A DNA stretch of 64,000 nucleotides from UBA2450 sp045226015 (GTDB lineage: Bacteria; Bacillota_I; Bacilli_A; RFN20; CAG-826). Shown here piece after piece: positions 16,814-26,035 of this stretch. The notes beneath the pieces are model-generated. The model made no database searches. It saw nothing but the letters and a program-made list of their open reading frames with translations, and was not told where the DNA came from. The position numbers and the translations under genes are program-made. The first letter of the stretch is position 1; each line of letters begins with the position of its first letter. Location of the stretch: NCBI GenBank assembly GCA_045226015.1, contig JBGVBY010000013.1, forward strand, positions 124,001 to 188,000, read 5' to 3'.

Positions 16814-19800
16814 CTAATCCTCTAATTTGGTGAGTTCATCACCGATAAACGATTCTTTTTCGTCTTTCTTTTCATAATGTCCTTTAATGAGGACGATTTC
16901 ATTCTTGTTTAATAATTGGAAGCAAGTCTCATAGACTTTAGGGAATAAAGTAACTTCCATTTCATCAGTTTGATCAAAGATTTTGATGAACGCCATAGTG
17001 GAGTTATTCTTTCTTACTTTGATGATTTTGATGTTAGAAATGATTCCACAGATATTAACTGTGTTTTTTGTATCTTTAACCTCGTTAAGAGGAACGGCTT
17101 TGTTCTTCTTAAGGAGGTCTTCTTTATAACGGAGTGGATTATCACTAAGCATGATGCCTAAAGTCTCATATTCGAGATTGATATTCTCTAGTGGGATATC
17201 AGTATCTAAGAAGAATTGTTTTTGATTGTCTAAGGTTTCATCTAAGATAAGTTGTCCATCTTTATCATAAGATAATTCAGCGAGTTGATAGGCATAGTGG
17301 AGAGTGTTTCTCATCGTTGCGCGAGAGTTATGTAAAGAGTCTAACGCTCCGGCGTTGATGAGTTTAGTAATTGCGACTTCGCTAATTCCTAAGTTATACA
17401 TACGAGAGACAAAATTAAAGAAATCTTTAAATTCTCCGTTTTCTAATCTTTCATCAATGATTTTATTAGCGATATCTTCACTGATTCCTTTGATTCTATT
17501 AAGTGGATACAGTAGTCCATTATTATAAATAATAAAAGTCTTTACACTGTGATTGATATTTGGAATATATACTTCGTAATTACGTGATTTGATTTCACTA
17601 ACATAGTCAGAGAATTTATGATCAGTTGTTCCTCCACTTATCGTTAAGATTGAGGAATAAAATTCAAGTGGGTAGTGACATTTAAGATATGCCATACGGC
17701 AAGCTATAATCGCGTAAACCACCGCATGAGATTTATTAAATCCGTAATCAGCGAATTTTTCAATTTGGTTAAAGACAGATTCAGCTTGTTTTTGAGTATA
17801 GCCTTTATTAAGCGAACCTTTTATGAATTTGCCTTTACTAGAAAGGATGATGTCTTTGTCTTTTTTAGAAATCGCTCTTCTAAATAAATCGGCTTCTTCG
17901 GGAGAGAAACCCGCCATAACTTGAGCGAGTTTATTGACTTGTTCTTGATAAACAAGAACTCCATAAGTTGGAGACAATACTTCCTTTAACTCATTAGACA
18001 AATATGTGACTTTGATTTTTCCTTCTTTTCTTAGCTTATAATCCTTGATGTTATCCATAGGACCAGGTCTAAATAAGGCAAGTAGAGCAACAATATCGTT
18101 GAACTCTTTTGGTTCAAGAATTTTAATCGCATTTCTCATACCAGAACTTTCAATTTGGAATAGTCCAATGGTCTTACCACTTCTAATCAAATCAAAACAT
18201 TCTTTGTCTTCATAAGGGAGATTGTAGAAAGATAATTTCTCACCTTTATTTTGATAAATGAGATTTAAACAATGATCAATCGTGGTTAAGTTTGTCAAAG
18301 ACAAAAAGTCCATTTTCAAGAACCCTTGTTCTTCTAAATAGTCTTTCTCTAATTGAGAAATTAAATGTCCATTAAAATCAACAGTGACAGGTAAAACATC
18401 TTCGATAGAATCATCGTTAATAATGATACCTGCCGCGTGAAGTCCAGCTTGACGAGACAAGCCTTCAATTTTTGACGCTAGAGAGACGATTTCTAGGAAA
18501 TATTTATCTTCATCAACGAGTTTTCTAAATGTTGGGAGTTTCTTGTAGGCTTCTTTAAGAGTGAGCTTGTCTTTATCGTTAATAGATTTTGATAATAAAT
18601 CAATATGACGATTAGGAATATCGTATATTCTTCCAATATCTCTAAGAGCTTGCTTAGCTTGGATGGTTTGGAAAGTGACGATACTCGCGACATGCTCGTT
18701 ACCGTATTTCTCTCTCATATACTCAATCATTTCTTCGCGTCTAGTATCCATGAAGTCGATATCGATATCAGGCATACTCTTTCTTGCTTTATTTAAGAAA
18801 CGTTCGAATTGTAAGTCATATTTTAAAGGATCTACTTCAGTTATACCTAAGGCATAGGACACAAGTGAGCCAGCGGCGCTTCCTCTACCAGGACCAACTA
18901 GAATGCCATTATTTCTAGCGTAGTTAACATAGTCACTAACGATTAAGAAATAATCCGCAAAACCCATGGATATAATAACTTCTAGTTCTTGCTTGGCTCT
19001 TTCTATATGTTTTTCGTCGTAAATGTTAAGTTTCTTTAAACCACTAGCGACGTTTTTCTTTAATGTATCAGTAGAATCGTTAACTGGATAGTGGAGGATT
19101 TTTCCACGTTTTTGATTAAATACAAATGATGATGAGCTAACGAGTTCACCAGTTAAATCTAATTCCTTTTTAGTGTATATCTTAGAATAAAATTCTAAGT
19201 CATGAAAATATTCTTCACCTTCATATTCTTTGATATCAAGTTTCTCGTCTTTATCAATTGCTTCGAGCATCTTAATAACAAAGGCATCTTTCTTGCTTTG
19301 ATAACGAATACGAGGGAAGGAAATCGTTTGATATTTATAATCTTTAGCGAACTTTCTTATCTTTTGAGAGAAACCAAATTCTTCTTTGTCTTTAATCTCA
19401 AGTCCGAGATAGAAAGAATCGAATGATTTATATATCTCGACGAGATACTTTAAGAAGTCTTTGTCTTCCTCTTCATTGAAGGATTCTTTGAATTTTCCAT
19501 AATTAGTTTCAAGAATTCCCGCTAATCCGGAATGTTCTTTTAAATCATCTAGAGTTAGTTTGTGATCGCTAGCGAGTTTAGATAATCTTATAAGATTATG
19601 ATATCCATTCTCATTTAATGCGTAGACCACTAAAGAGTCGCCTTCAATGTCAATTTCCATGCCAACGAGATATTTCTTATTTTCTTTTTCCATCGCTTTT
19701 ACAAAACTAGGAACTCCATAAAGAACATTTCTATCAGAGATACCCGCTCCAAAATAATTATGTTTCTTAATAGAAGCAACAATTCTTTCGATAGTTAAAG

Positions 19801-19849
19801 CACTCTCTAGAAATGTGTATTCAGAAATAACTCGTAGTGGTGCAAACAT
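16814..19849 (-). CDS. dnaE: DNA polymerase III alpha subunit, DnaE type
   Basis: Replicative polymerase; in Bacillota DnaE extends primers before PolC takes over. An N-terminal PHP domain (about 1-200) is present. The palm has PGRGSAAGSLVSYALGI and PDIDIDFMDTRREEM with the catalytic Asp triad region. HAAGIII and a helix-hairpin-helix region follow, and an OB-fold is near the C-terminus (VNICGIISNIKII). At 1011 residues it is about 100 shorter than B. subtilis DnaE (about 1115). The ATG has no Shine-Dalgarno sequence but lies 6 nt after a -10 box. It heads the dnaE-polA-mutM/coaE unit. Confidence 0.96.
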   Translation of the reverse strand: MFAPLRVISEYTFLESALTIERIVASIKKHNYFGAGISDRNVLYGVPSFVKAMEKENKKYLVGMEIDIEGDSLVVYALNENGYHNLIRLSKLASDHKLTLDDLKEHSGLAGILETNYGKFKESFNEEEDKDFLKYLVEIYKSFDSFYLGLEIKDKEEFGFSQKIRKFAKDYKYQTISFPRIRYQSKKDAFVIKMLEAIDKDEKLDIKEYEGEEYFHDLEFYSKIYTKKELDLTGELVSSSSFVFNQKRGKILHYPVNDSTDTLKKNVASGLKKLNIYDEKHIERAKQELEVIISMGFADYFLIVSDYVNYARNNGILVGPGRGSAAGSLVSYALGITEVDPLKYDLQFERFLNKARKSMPDIDIDFMDTRREEMIEYMREKYGNEHVASIVTFQTIQAKQALRDIGRIYDIPNRHIDLLSKSINDKDKLTLKEAYKKLPTFRKLVDEDKYFLEIVSLASKIEGLSRQAGLHAAGIIINDDSIEDVLPVTVDFNGHLISQLEKDYLEEQGFLKMDFLSLTNLTTIDHCLNLIYQNKGEKLSFYNLPYEDKECFDLIRSGKTIGLFQIESSGMRNAIKILEPKEFNDIVALLALFRPGPMDNIKDYKLRKEGKIKVTYLSNELKEVLSPTYGVLVYQEQVNKLAQVMAGFSPEEADLFRRAISKKDKDIILSSKGKFIKGSLNKGYTQKQAESVFNQIEKFADYGFNKSHAVVYAIIACRMAYLKCHYPLEFYSSILTISGGTTDHKFSDYVSEIKSRNYEVYIPNINHSVKTFIIYNNGLLYPLNRIKGISEDIANKIIDERLENGEFKDFFNFVSRMYNLGISEVAITKLINAGALDSLHNSRATMRNTLHYAYQLAELSYDKDGQLILDETLDNQKQFFLDTDIPLENINLEYETLGIMLSDNPLRYKEDLLKKNKAVPLNEVKDTKNTVNICGIISNIKIIKVRKNNSTMAFIKIFDQTDEMEVTLFPKVYETCFQLLNKNEIVLIKGHYEKKDEKESFIGDELTKLED

Positions 19850-19861
19850 ACTATAAGTATA
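19850..19861 (-). promoter_or_regulatory. Leaderless-type promoter of dnaE
   Basis: On the minus strand TATACT (19861-19856) is followed by exactly 6 nt and the dnaE ATG, so transcription should begin at or next to the A of ATG. The -35 is weak (TTTATT at 16 bp). No ribosome binding site is seen. Confidence 0.5.
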
Positions 19862-19933
19862 TTCTAAAAGAGGAACAAATAAAACACTCTATTAGAGGAA
19901 TTTACAAGTAAAGATAAGCAATATATCAAGTTA

Positions 19934-19960
19934 TTAAAAAGAGCCCGTTATTAGGCTCTA
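19934..19960 (-). terminator. Terminator after ackA-nrnA
   Basis: AGAGCC (19959-19954) pairs with GGCTCT (19945-19940) and is followed by TTTTAATAA. It isolates dnaE from the upstream pair. Confidence 0.8.
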
Positions 19961-19974
19961 ATTTGTTTTTTTGA

Positions 19975-20973
19975 TTATTTTACTAAGGCATCAAGTGCTG
20001 CGATGAATTTTGGAAGTTCATCAAGAGTAGCGATTTTCGCGCCACTAGCTTGCTTATGTCCTCCGCCTCCAAATTCAGCGGCCACTCCATTAATCACATA
20101 ATCGCGTGAACGAATAGAGATTCTCCAACATGGTTCTTTTGGATCTGGGTCTTCAGTAATAGAGCACCAAATGTTGATTCCTTCGATGTTGGAAAATAGG
20201 TTAACGTTCTCCTTGCCTCTTTCGGTGGTGATTTTGAGTTCTTTTTGAATCTTGTCACTGAGTACATAATAAGCAACACCTTTAGGAGAAACAGTGTAGT
20301 TATTAAGAATATAAGCGGTAACTTTTAAGTCATCGATGTTCTTAAGATACATCGCTCCATAGATTTTATTGAGGCTAATTCCTTTATCGATAAGATAGGA
20401 AGCAATCTTAAATGTATGTGCGCTTGTGGAGGAGTATTGGAATCTTCCAGAATCTCCAACCATTGCGATATAGAAGTTCTTTGCGCTTTCTTCACCCATA
20501 ACATATTTATGTTTGAAGTTAAGTAACATCGAAACGACTAATTCAGAGGCTGCTGCCATTGAGGTATCAACAATATGAACATCCGCGAACTCATCGGTTT
20601 TTGGATGGTGATCGATAACGATTATCTTGTCACCTTTTTCAAAACGCGGATCAGCAATACGAGAAATGTTTCCAACATCAACAATGATTGTTAAGAATTT
20701 CTTGTTAAACCAGCTATCACTTTCTTTATCCATTTCTTGGAAAAGTCGTGGAGTGAAAGTAACGTGGTTGTCACCGAACACTTTGACTTCTTTTTGAGGG
20801 AAGTTATCTTTGATAAAGTGATATAAACCGAGCTGAGTGCCTAATGCGTCATAATCAGGCATGATGTGACGGAAAATTGCAATTCTATCGTATTCGCGAA
20901 TAAGCTTTTCAACTTCGGAGAATTCTTTTTTGAATTTCTTTCCGACTGCTAAAATTTCTTTTTCTTTTTTCAT
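19975..20973 (-). CDS. nrnA: DHH-family oligoribonuclease / pAp phosphatase (NrnA-like)
   Basis: Degrades short oligonucleotides to mononucleotides and can dephosphorylate pAp. The 332 residues carry the DHH motifs: MPDYDALGTQLG (about 39-50), IIVDVGN (about 93-99), IDHHPKTDEF (about 117-126) and the DHHA1 signature GGGGHKQASGA near 307-317. It starts 2 bp after ackA. The same pairing with ackA is seen in several Bacillota. There is little ribosome binding site, so coupling to ackA translation is likely. Confidence 0.92.
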   Translation of the reverse strand: MKKEKEILAVGKKFKKEFSEVEKLIREYDRIAIFRHIMPDYDALGTQLGLYHFIKDNFPQKEVKVFGDNHVTFTPRLFQEMDKESDSWFNKKFLTIIVDVGNISRIADPRFEKGDKIIVIDHHPKTDEFADVHIVDTSMAAASELVVSMLLNFKHKYVMGEESAKNFYIAMVGDSGRFQYSSTSAHTFKIASYLIDKGISLNKIYGAMYLKNIDDLKVTAYILNNYTVSPKGVAYYVLSDKIQKELKITTERGKENVNLFSNIEGINIWCSITEDPDPKEPCWRISIRSRDYVINGVAAEFGGGGHKQASGAKIATLDELPKFIAALDALVK

Positions 20974-20975
20974 GG

Positions 20976-22172
20976 TTATTTACCTACGGTCATGTTGAAA
21001 GCGTCTCTAGCAATCATCACTTCTTCATCAGTAGGAATGACTGCGACTTTGATCTTGCTATTAGGAGTAGAAATTAAGCATTCTTTTCCGTGAATTGTGC
21101 TATTAAGAGCTTCATCGATTTCGACACCTAAAGCACCTTTGATTTGATCAACGACTTCTTTTCTAGTTCTTGGTTCGTTTTCTCCAATTCCAGCAGAGAA
21201 GATGATTAAGTCTGCTCCACCTAAACGGACATAATATTGTCCGATGAAGTCGGCAATTCTTCTAATAAATAATTTATTAGTTAAGATAGCGTGTTCGTTA
21301 CCTTCATCAACCGCTTTAAGAACATCACGACTATCAGGACCGACAGTGGACATACCTTTAAAGCCACTTTCTTTGTTGAACATTTGGTAAACTTCTTCTG
21401 CGGATTTACCAGTGACTTTAACAACATAGTTGAAGACACTTGGATCCATATCACCGGTTCTAGTTCCCATCATGATGCCACCTAAAGGTGTAAGACCCAT
21501 TGAGGTTGCAACACATTTACCGTCTTTAATCGCGGTGATGGAGGCGCCTGAACCAATGTGACAAGAGATAATTCTTTTTCCTTCAGTGTCTTTTAGATAT
21601 TTTTCACCTTCAATCGCTAAGTAGTTATGGGATGTACCATGCGCTCCATAACGACGAATGTCATATTTTTCTGTTAATTCATATGGAATTGGGAAGACAT
21701 AGTCTTGTGGTTCCATAGATTGATGATAAGCGGTATCAAATACCGCCACCATTGGACAATTTGGTAAGACTTTCTTAAACGCTCTGAAGCATGTTAAGTG
21801 AGCAGCGTTATGAAGTGGAGCAAGAGGAATCAGAGATTCAATCTTCTCTTCTGTGTCCTTATCAAACATCGCACTTTTTGAGAAATATTTACCACCTTGG
21901 ACTATTCTATGTCCAGCGGCTTTGATCTCGTCGTAACTTGAGATGATGTGTTTTGCTAATAATTCATCAACAACCTTTTGAGCGGCAACTTCGTGATTAG
22001 GGAAACTTGGTTCACTAACATCTTTATTACCGTCATATTTGATTGTGAAAATTCCTTTTGCTAAGCCAATTTTTTCACAGTTACCAGAACAAAGAACTTT
22101 TTCTTCTGGCATTTCATAAAGCTTAAACTTAAGGGATGAACTTCCTGAGTTAATTGTTAATACTTTTGCCAT
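20976..22172 (-). CDS. ackA: Acetate kinase
   Basis: Interconverts acetyl phosphate + ADP and acetate + ATP; in fermenters it yields ATP. The 398-residue length is typical. It opens MAKVLTINSGSSSLKFKLYE with the phosphate-binding NSGSSS. HRIVQGGKYF, FDTAYHQSM, AHGTSHNYLA and GGIMMGTRTGDMDPS follow, then the ATPase-fold IIFSAGIGENEPRTR near 327-341. AAGGAG lies before the ATG. It heads the ackA-nrnA unit. Confidence 0.98.
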   Translation of the reverse strand: MAKVLTINSGSSSLKFKLYEMPEEKVLCSGNCEKIGLAKGIFTIKYDGNKDVSEPSFPNHEVAAQKVVDELLAKHIISSYDEIKAAGHRIVQGGKYFSKSAMFDKDTEEKIESLIPLAPLHNAAHLTCFRAFKKVLPNCPMVAVFDTAYHQSMEPQDYVFPIPYELTEKYDIRRYGAHGTSHNYLAIEGEKYLKDTEGKRIISCHIGSGASITAIKDGKCVATSMGLTPLGGIMMGTRTGDMDPSVFNYVVKVTGKSAEEVYQMFNKESGFKGMSTVGPDSRDVLKAVDEGNEHAILTNKLFIRRIADFIGQYYVRLGGADLIIFSAGIGENEPRTRKEVVDQIKGALGVEIDEALNSTIHGKECLISTPNSKIKVAVIPTDEEVMIARDAFNMTVGK

Positions 22173-22198
22173 AAACTCTCCTTATTTCTAACGTAAAA

Positions 22199-22228
22199 AT
22201 TATCGCACAAGTTCAATATAATTGAAAA
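22199..22228 (-). promoter_or_regulatory. Extended -10 promoter of ackA
   Basis: TGCGATAAT (22207-22199) gives an extended -10. A weak -35 TTTTCA (22228-22223) stands 18 bp upstream. Confidence 0.45.
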
Positions 22229-22258
22229 TAAAAACAAAAAGATATTTAACTAAATTCT

Positions 22259-22267
22259 TGATATAGT
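22259..22267 (+). promoter_or_regulatory. Leaderless-type extended -10 of the phosphatase gene
   Basis: TGATATAGT (TG-n-TATAGT) ends 6 nt before the ATG at 22274. There is no clear -35 and no ribosome binding site. Confidence 0.5.
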
Positions 22268-22273
22268 AGATTT

Positions 22274-23053
22274 ATGAAGAAAATTCCTCTTGATTATCAA
22301 AAGAACGTGAGAGACCTTGGAGGACTAGTTGGATATCAAGGTTTGAAGGTTAAATATGGGCGAGTTTTTCGAGGTGGTTTTCTAGGTCGAGTTTCTGACT
22401 CTGATATTAAAACAATCAACTCCCTTAGACTTACCGATATTGTTGATTTTAGAAGCAAGACTGAATACGAAAAAAGACCTGATTATCCATTTATGGGGGT
22501 GAAGTTTCATAACTTTCCTGCTTTAGACGAATCTAATGACGAAGGACTTAAAAGTAGAAATGACTATGATGATAGTAACCTTCTTTGGTTTTTAGCGGAA
22601 TCAAAAGATGGCTTCTCCCATATGTATAACATATATCCTGAACTTTTATTAACTAAACCAGGGATAGAAGCTTACAAAAACTTTTTTAAAGTTTTATTAG
22701 AGGATAATCGCACTGTGTATTTCCATTGCTCTCAAGGCAAAGACCGCGCTGGACTCGCTTCATTCCTTTTTGAGATCGCTTTAGGAGTGTCATTAGAAGA
22801 CGCAACAGAAGATTATCTTCTTACTAATGAGGCCATGGAAGAAAAGATTGTGAATTATAAAATCACTTTAAAGGACAAACCATATTATGATGATCAGTAT
22901 GAGAAGGATATTGATGATGTCTTCTCTGCAAAGGTTGAATATCTAAATCACGCGATTGAAGAAGTGAATAAAAGATGTGGAGATTTATTAACATATATAA
23001 AAAACGTCCTAGAAGTGGACGTTGATAAACTTAGAAAACTCTACTTAAAGTAA
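22274..23053 (+). CDS. Tyrosine/serine protein phosphatase family protein
   Basis: Dual-specificity-type phosphatase of the IphP/LipA-like group in Firmicutes. The P-loop HCSQGKDRAG (151-160) supplies catalytic Cys152 and Arg158, and the upstream IVDFRSKTEYEKRPD (56-70) is the family's general-acid region. The 259-residue length is normal and no signal peptide is seen, so it is cytosolic. The substrate is unknown; family members act on phosphoproteins or phosphoinositides. It is a single gene whose end overlaps the convergent DUF523 gene by 9 bp. Confidence 0.87.
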   Translation: MKKIPLDYQKNVRDLGGLVGYQGLKVKYGRVFRGGFLGRVSDSDIKTINSLRLTDIVDFRSKTEYEKRPDYPFMGVKFHNFPALDESNDEGLKSRNDYDDSNLLWFLAESKDGFSHMYNIYPELLLTKPGIEAYKNFFKVLLEDNRTVYFHCSQGKDRAGLASFLFEIALGVSLEDATEDYLLTNEAMEEKIVNYKITLKDKPYYDDQYEKDIDDVFSAKVEYLNHAIEEVNKRCGDLLTYIKNVLEVDVDKLRKLYLK

Positions 23054-23476
23054 TTTCTCAATATCGTTCTCGGAATAAACGGCAATGCCGTTTTTTTTTA
23101 ATAAGGAAGCAGTGATACCTTTCCCTTTAACCATTTTTCCGTCGAACTTACCATTATGGATTTCGTTAACTCCACAGCTTGGTGATCCTTCTTTAAGAAT
23201 CGCGATTTTAATGTTTAAGTATTGGCAGAGCATCAATGCTTTTTTAGCACCACTAACAAAGTTAGAAGTGACATCTTTTCCAGCTTTAGAGATAACTTTG
23301 TCTTTGACGATTTCGGAAGGATTTCTTGGGATTTTTAATCCGCCTTCAACCTCAGGACAAAAAGGAACTAACTCGTATTTTTCTAATAAATCTTTGATTA
23401 AAGGATGATATTGACCTTTCCCGTCATATCGTACTTTATCACCAACTAAACACGCACTGATGAGTATCTTTTCCAT
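23045..23476 (-). CDS. DUF523 family protein
   Basis: A 143-residue cytosolic protein with the family pattern SACLVGDKVRYDGKG (6-20), FCPEVEGGLKIPRNPSE (about 38-54) and ILKEGSPSCGVNEI (about 93-106). The three conserved cysteines (in ACLVG, FCPE and SCG) suggest metal or cluster chemistry. The function is unknown; homologues are often fused to YbgA/DUF1722 domains. It has no ribosome binding site and a near-leaderless promoter shared back-to-back with the YgjP-like gene. Confidence 0.88.
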   Translation of the reverse strand: MEKILISACLVGDKVRYDGKGQYHPLIKDLLEKYELVPFCPEVEGGLKIPRNPSEIVKDKVISKAGKDVTSNFVSGAKKALMLCQYLNIKIAILKEGSPSCGVNEIHNGKFDGKMVKGKGITASLLKKNGIAVYSENDIEKLL

Positions 23477-23486
23477 AACTTAAGTT

Positions 23487-23523
23487 ATTTTATATTTGTG
23501 AGACACGTTAATCAATATATAAT
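23487..23523. promoter_or_regulatory. Overlapping divergent promoters for DUF523 and the YgjP-like gene
   Basis: Plus strand: TTGTGA (23496-23501), 16 bp, TATAAT (23518-23523), then 7 nt to ATG 23531. Minus strand: TTGATT (23515-23510), 17 bp, TAAAAT (23492-23487), then 10 nt to ATG 23476. The two RNA polymerase sites overlap, so only one can be occupied at a time. Neither gene has a ribosome binding site. Confidence 0.65.
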
Positions 23524-23530
23524 GTTTGTT

Positions 23531-24163
23531 ATGAATGAATTCCTTTACAAAGTAAATGACACTGAATATCCAGTCGTGGTTATTCATAAAAGAATTAGAA
23601 ATATCCACTTCAGATTCAAAGAAGGGAAATTCGTAGTAACTTGTAATCAATTTACTTTGAAAAGACAAATTATAAGGGGATTAGACAAATTTGCGGAAAA
23701 CCTTATCAAACGATCCTCAAAAGAGTCTCCAATTGGAGAAGATTATATCTACCTATTCGGAGAGAAATATAATATCAACCCAAGTGGTTCGATTGTTATT
23801 AATAACAAAGAAATCAAATATAAGGATATAGAACAGCTTAAAAAGAAACTGAAACCAGTGTTTGAAGAAATACTCACAAAAAGAGTAAGATATTATGAAA
23901 AACTGATGAAGCTTCCTTCCTACACAGTAAAAGTTAGAAACATGACTAGTCGATATGGAAGTAATTCAAAAAGAACCAAGAATATCAATTTTGCTTTCTT
24001 ACTCATTCATTATTCAATCGAAATCATTGATTCAGTTGTGGTGCATGAACTCGCTCATATCGAAGTATTTAATCACTCGAAAAAGTTCTATGATGTAGTG
24101 TACAAATACTACCACAAATATGATGAATGTCATAAGAAGTTAAGGAAAGGAGAATTCAAATGA
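23531..24163 (+). CDS. YgjP/SprT-like zinc metallopeptidase (DUF45/M48-like)
   Basis: The start at ATG 23531 rather than GTG 23498 is chosen because 23498 lies inside the -35 box. The 210-residue protein has the zinc motif HELAH (172-176) with a third ligand candidate His182 in NHSKKFYDVV, and the family hallmark RYGSNS (141-146, usually R-W-G-S-C). It is cytosolic and predicted to be a protease; its substrate is unknown. It overlaps the next gene by 4 bp (ATGA) and is cotranscribed with it. Confidence 0.88.
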   Translation: MNEFLYKVNDTEYPVVVIHKRIRNIHFRFKEGKFVVTCNQFTLKRQIIRGLDKFAENLIKRSSKESPIGEDYIYLFGEKYNINPSGSIVINNKEIKYKDIEQLKKKLKPVFEEILTKRVRYYEKLMKLPSYTVKVRNMTSRYGSNSKRTKNINFAFLLIHYSIEIIDSVVVHELAHIEVFNHSKKFYDVVYKYYHKYDECHKKLRKGEFK

Positions 24164-24876
24164 TTAAAGCAATCACATCTAAAGACAACCCAAGAGTCAA
24201 ATTTGCGTGTTCATTAAAAGAAAATAAATACCGTAATGAACACAAGATGTTTTTAGGCGAGACTAAAAAGTCTCTTGAGATGGCGTTAGCCACTAAATCG
24301 GTAGTGGAAGTATTTGCTACTGATTACGTTGAACTTCCTGAAAATATACCCTTAAATCTAGTGAGTGAAGAAGTCTTAAAAAAGATTTCTAGTAATGTCC
24401 ATCCAGAAGGAGTGGTGTTCATCGCTAAAATGGATGAAAGTGAGGTTAAAGACGTTCATAAGATTTTATATCTTGATGAAATAAATGATCCTGGTAATAT
24501 GGGGACTTTAATTCGTACCGCTTTAGCGTTTAGTTATGATCTTGTTTTAGTCAGTGAAAACTCCGTCTCCATTTATAACGAAAAAGTAGTGAATTCCTCT
24601 AAAGGCGCAATCTTTGCTATTCCAGTAAGAAAAGGCAAATTATCTTCATACAAAGGAACACATAAAATTATCATCAGTGAGCTCAACTCAAAATCAGTGG
24701 AGTTCGATAAAATCGAAGTACCAGAAAATTTTGTCCTAGTGCTCGGTAGTGAATCTCATGGAGTTAGTAAAGACACAATTAAGCTTGCAGATATAAGCGT
24801 TACTATTCCTATTAGCAACATTGATTCACTCAATGTTTCTGTAGCGGGTGGAATACTAATGAATAAAATTCATTAA
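24160..24876 (+). CDS. SpoU/TrmH-family RNA 2'-O-methyltransferase
   Basis: SPOUT-fold enzyme using S-adenosylmethionine to methylate ribose in rRNA or tRNA. An N-terminal substrate-binding domain (about 1-95) precedes the trefoil-knot domain with motif 1 DEINDPGNMGTLIRTALAF (about 107-125), motif 2 VLVLGSESHGVS (about 189-200) and motif 3 IPISNIDSLNVSVAGGILM (about 213-231). The exact target (23S rRNA, RlmB-like, or a tRNA) cannot be told from sequence. AAAGGAG lies inside the preceding gene, to which it is coupled. pheST follows after a terminator, an order also seen in B. subtilis (ysgA-pheST). Confidence 0.92.
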   Translation: MIKAITSKDNPRVKFACSLKENKYRNEHKMFLGETKKSLEMALATKSVVEVFATDYVELPENIPLNLVSEEVLKKISSNVHPEGVVFIAKMDESEVKDVHKILYLDEINDPGNMGTLIRTALAFSYDLVLVSENSVSIYNEKVVNSSKGAIFAIPVRKGKLSSYKGTHKIIISELNSKSVEFDKIEVPENFVLVLGSESHGVSKDTIKLADISVTIPISNIDSLNVSVAGGILMNKIH

Positions 24877-24916
24877 TACCGATTAAATCATCATATATTC
24901 AGTATATTTATAAAAG

Positions 24917-24949
24917 AGGGAGTGAAATATATTTCAAATCCCTTTTTTT
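24917..24949 (+). terminator. Terminator before pheS
   Basis: AGGGA (24917-24921) pairs with TCCCT (24939-24943) around an inner helix TGAAAT/ATTTCA (24923-24936), followed by T7. Only about 37 nt remain before pheS. A -10 candidate TATACT lies just after the T-run (24953-24958). Confidence 0.8.
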
Positions 24950-24986
24950 GTGATATACTTTTTAACTGATATTAAAGGTGAAACAT

Positions 24987-26024
24987 ATGGAAAAAAATAA
25001 CATCAATGACATCTACAAGGAAGCGATGGAGGAAATCTCAAGTTCTAGTGATAGTAACCGTATCCAAGAATTAAGAATTAAATTCCTCGCTAAGAAAAGT
25101 GTTTTGTCCTCACTTATGTCAACTTTAGGACAACTCCCTCCAGAAGAGAGAAAAGAATTTGGAAAACATTTAAACGAGGCTAGAAGTCAAATCGAAGCTG
25201 CGATTAACGCGAAAGAAGCAGAAATTCGTAAGCAAGAATTAGACAAAAAACTTCAAAAAGAAACAATTGATATTTCTTTACCTAGCAAGAGAGTGGAATT
25301 AGGTGGACAAAACCCATTCTATGTTGTGAAAGATGAAATTACTGACATCTTCCTTAACATGGGCTTTGAAGTTGCCGATGGACCAGAAGTTGAATCTGAT
25401 TTATTTAACTTTGAACTCCTCAACATTCCTAAAGACCATCCTGCTAGAGATATGCAAGACACCTTTTATATTAGTGACTCTGTTCTCTTAAGAACACATA
25501 CTTCACCTGTTCAAGCTCATACAATGAAAGCAAGTGAAGGAAAACCAATTAGAATTATTTGCCCTGGAAAAACATATCGTAGAGACGATGATGATGCGAC
25601 ACATAGTCATCAATTCGCTCAAATCGAAGGACTTGTAATTGATAAAGATATTAATCTTGGACATTTAAAAGCCACTCTTGAACTCTTCGTGAAGAAGATG
25701 TTTGGAGAAAAAAGAGAAATCAGATTACGTCCTTCTTATTTCCCATTTACAGAACCAAGCGTAGAAGTGGATATCACATGCGCTAACTGTGGAGGAAAAG
25801 GTTGCTCGATGTGTAAGGGCACTGGATATATTGAAATCCTTGGAGGCGGAATGGTTCACCCTCACGTTTTAGAGATGAATGGTTATGATCCTAACGTCTA
25901 TAGTGGATTTGCTTTTGGTATCGGTATAGAAAGAGTAGCAATCTTACGTTATGGCATTGATGACATCCGTAAATTCTACCAAAACGATGTAAGATTCTTA
26001 CATCAATACCGTAAAAAAGCATAG
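24987..26024 (+). CDS. pheS: Phenylalanyl-tRNA synthetase alpha chain
   Basis: Catalytic subunit of the (alpha-beta)2 enzyme. ATG 24987 is taken because AAAGGTG lies upstream; a GTG 9 bp earlier is inside that ribosome binding site. The 345 residues have an N-terminal coiled coil (about 1-85), then motif 1/2 regions (DGPEVESDLFNFELLNIP, LLRTHTSPVQ, ICPGKTYRRDDDDATHSHQF) and motif 3 SGFAFGIGIERVAILRYGI near the end. A CxxC pair (CANCGGKGCSMC) near residue 252-263 resembles a small zinc site. No T-box fits the 110-nt gap. It is in an operon with pheT, 11 bp apart. Confidence 0.97.
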   Translation: MEKNNINDIYKEAMEEISSSSDSNRIQELRIKFLAKKSVLSSLMSTLGQLPPEERKEFGKHLNEARSQIEAAINAKEAEIRKQELDKKLQKETIDISLPSKRVELGGQNPFYVVKDEITDIFLNMGFEVADGPEVESDLFNFELLNIPKDHPARDMQDTFYISDSVLLRTHTSPVQAHTMKASEGKPIRIICPGKTYRRDDDDATHSHQFAQIEGLVIDKDINLGHLKATLELFVKKMFGEKREIRLRPSYFPFTEPSVEVDITCANCGGKGCSMCKGTGYIEILGGGMVHPHVLEMNGYDPNVYSGFAFGIGIERVAILRYGIDDIRKFYQNDVRFLHQYRKKA

Positions 26025-26035
26025 GAGGTATCGTC

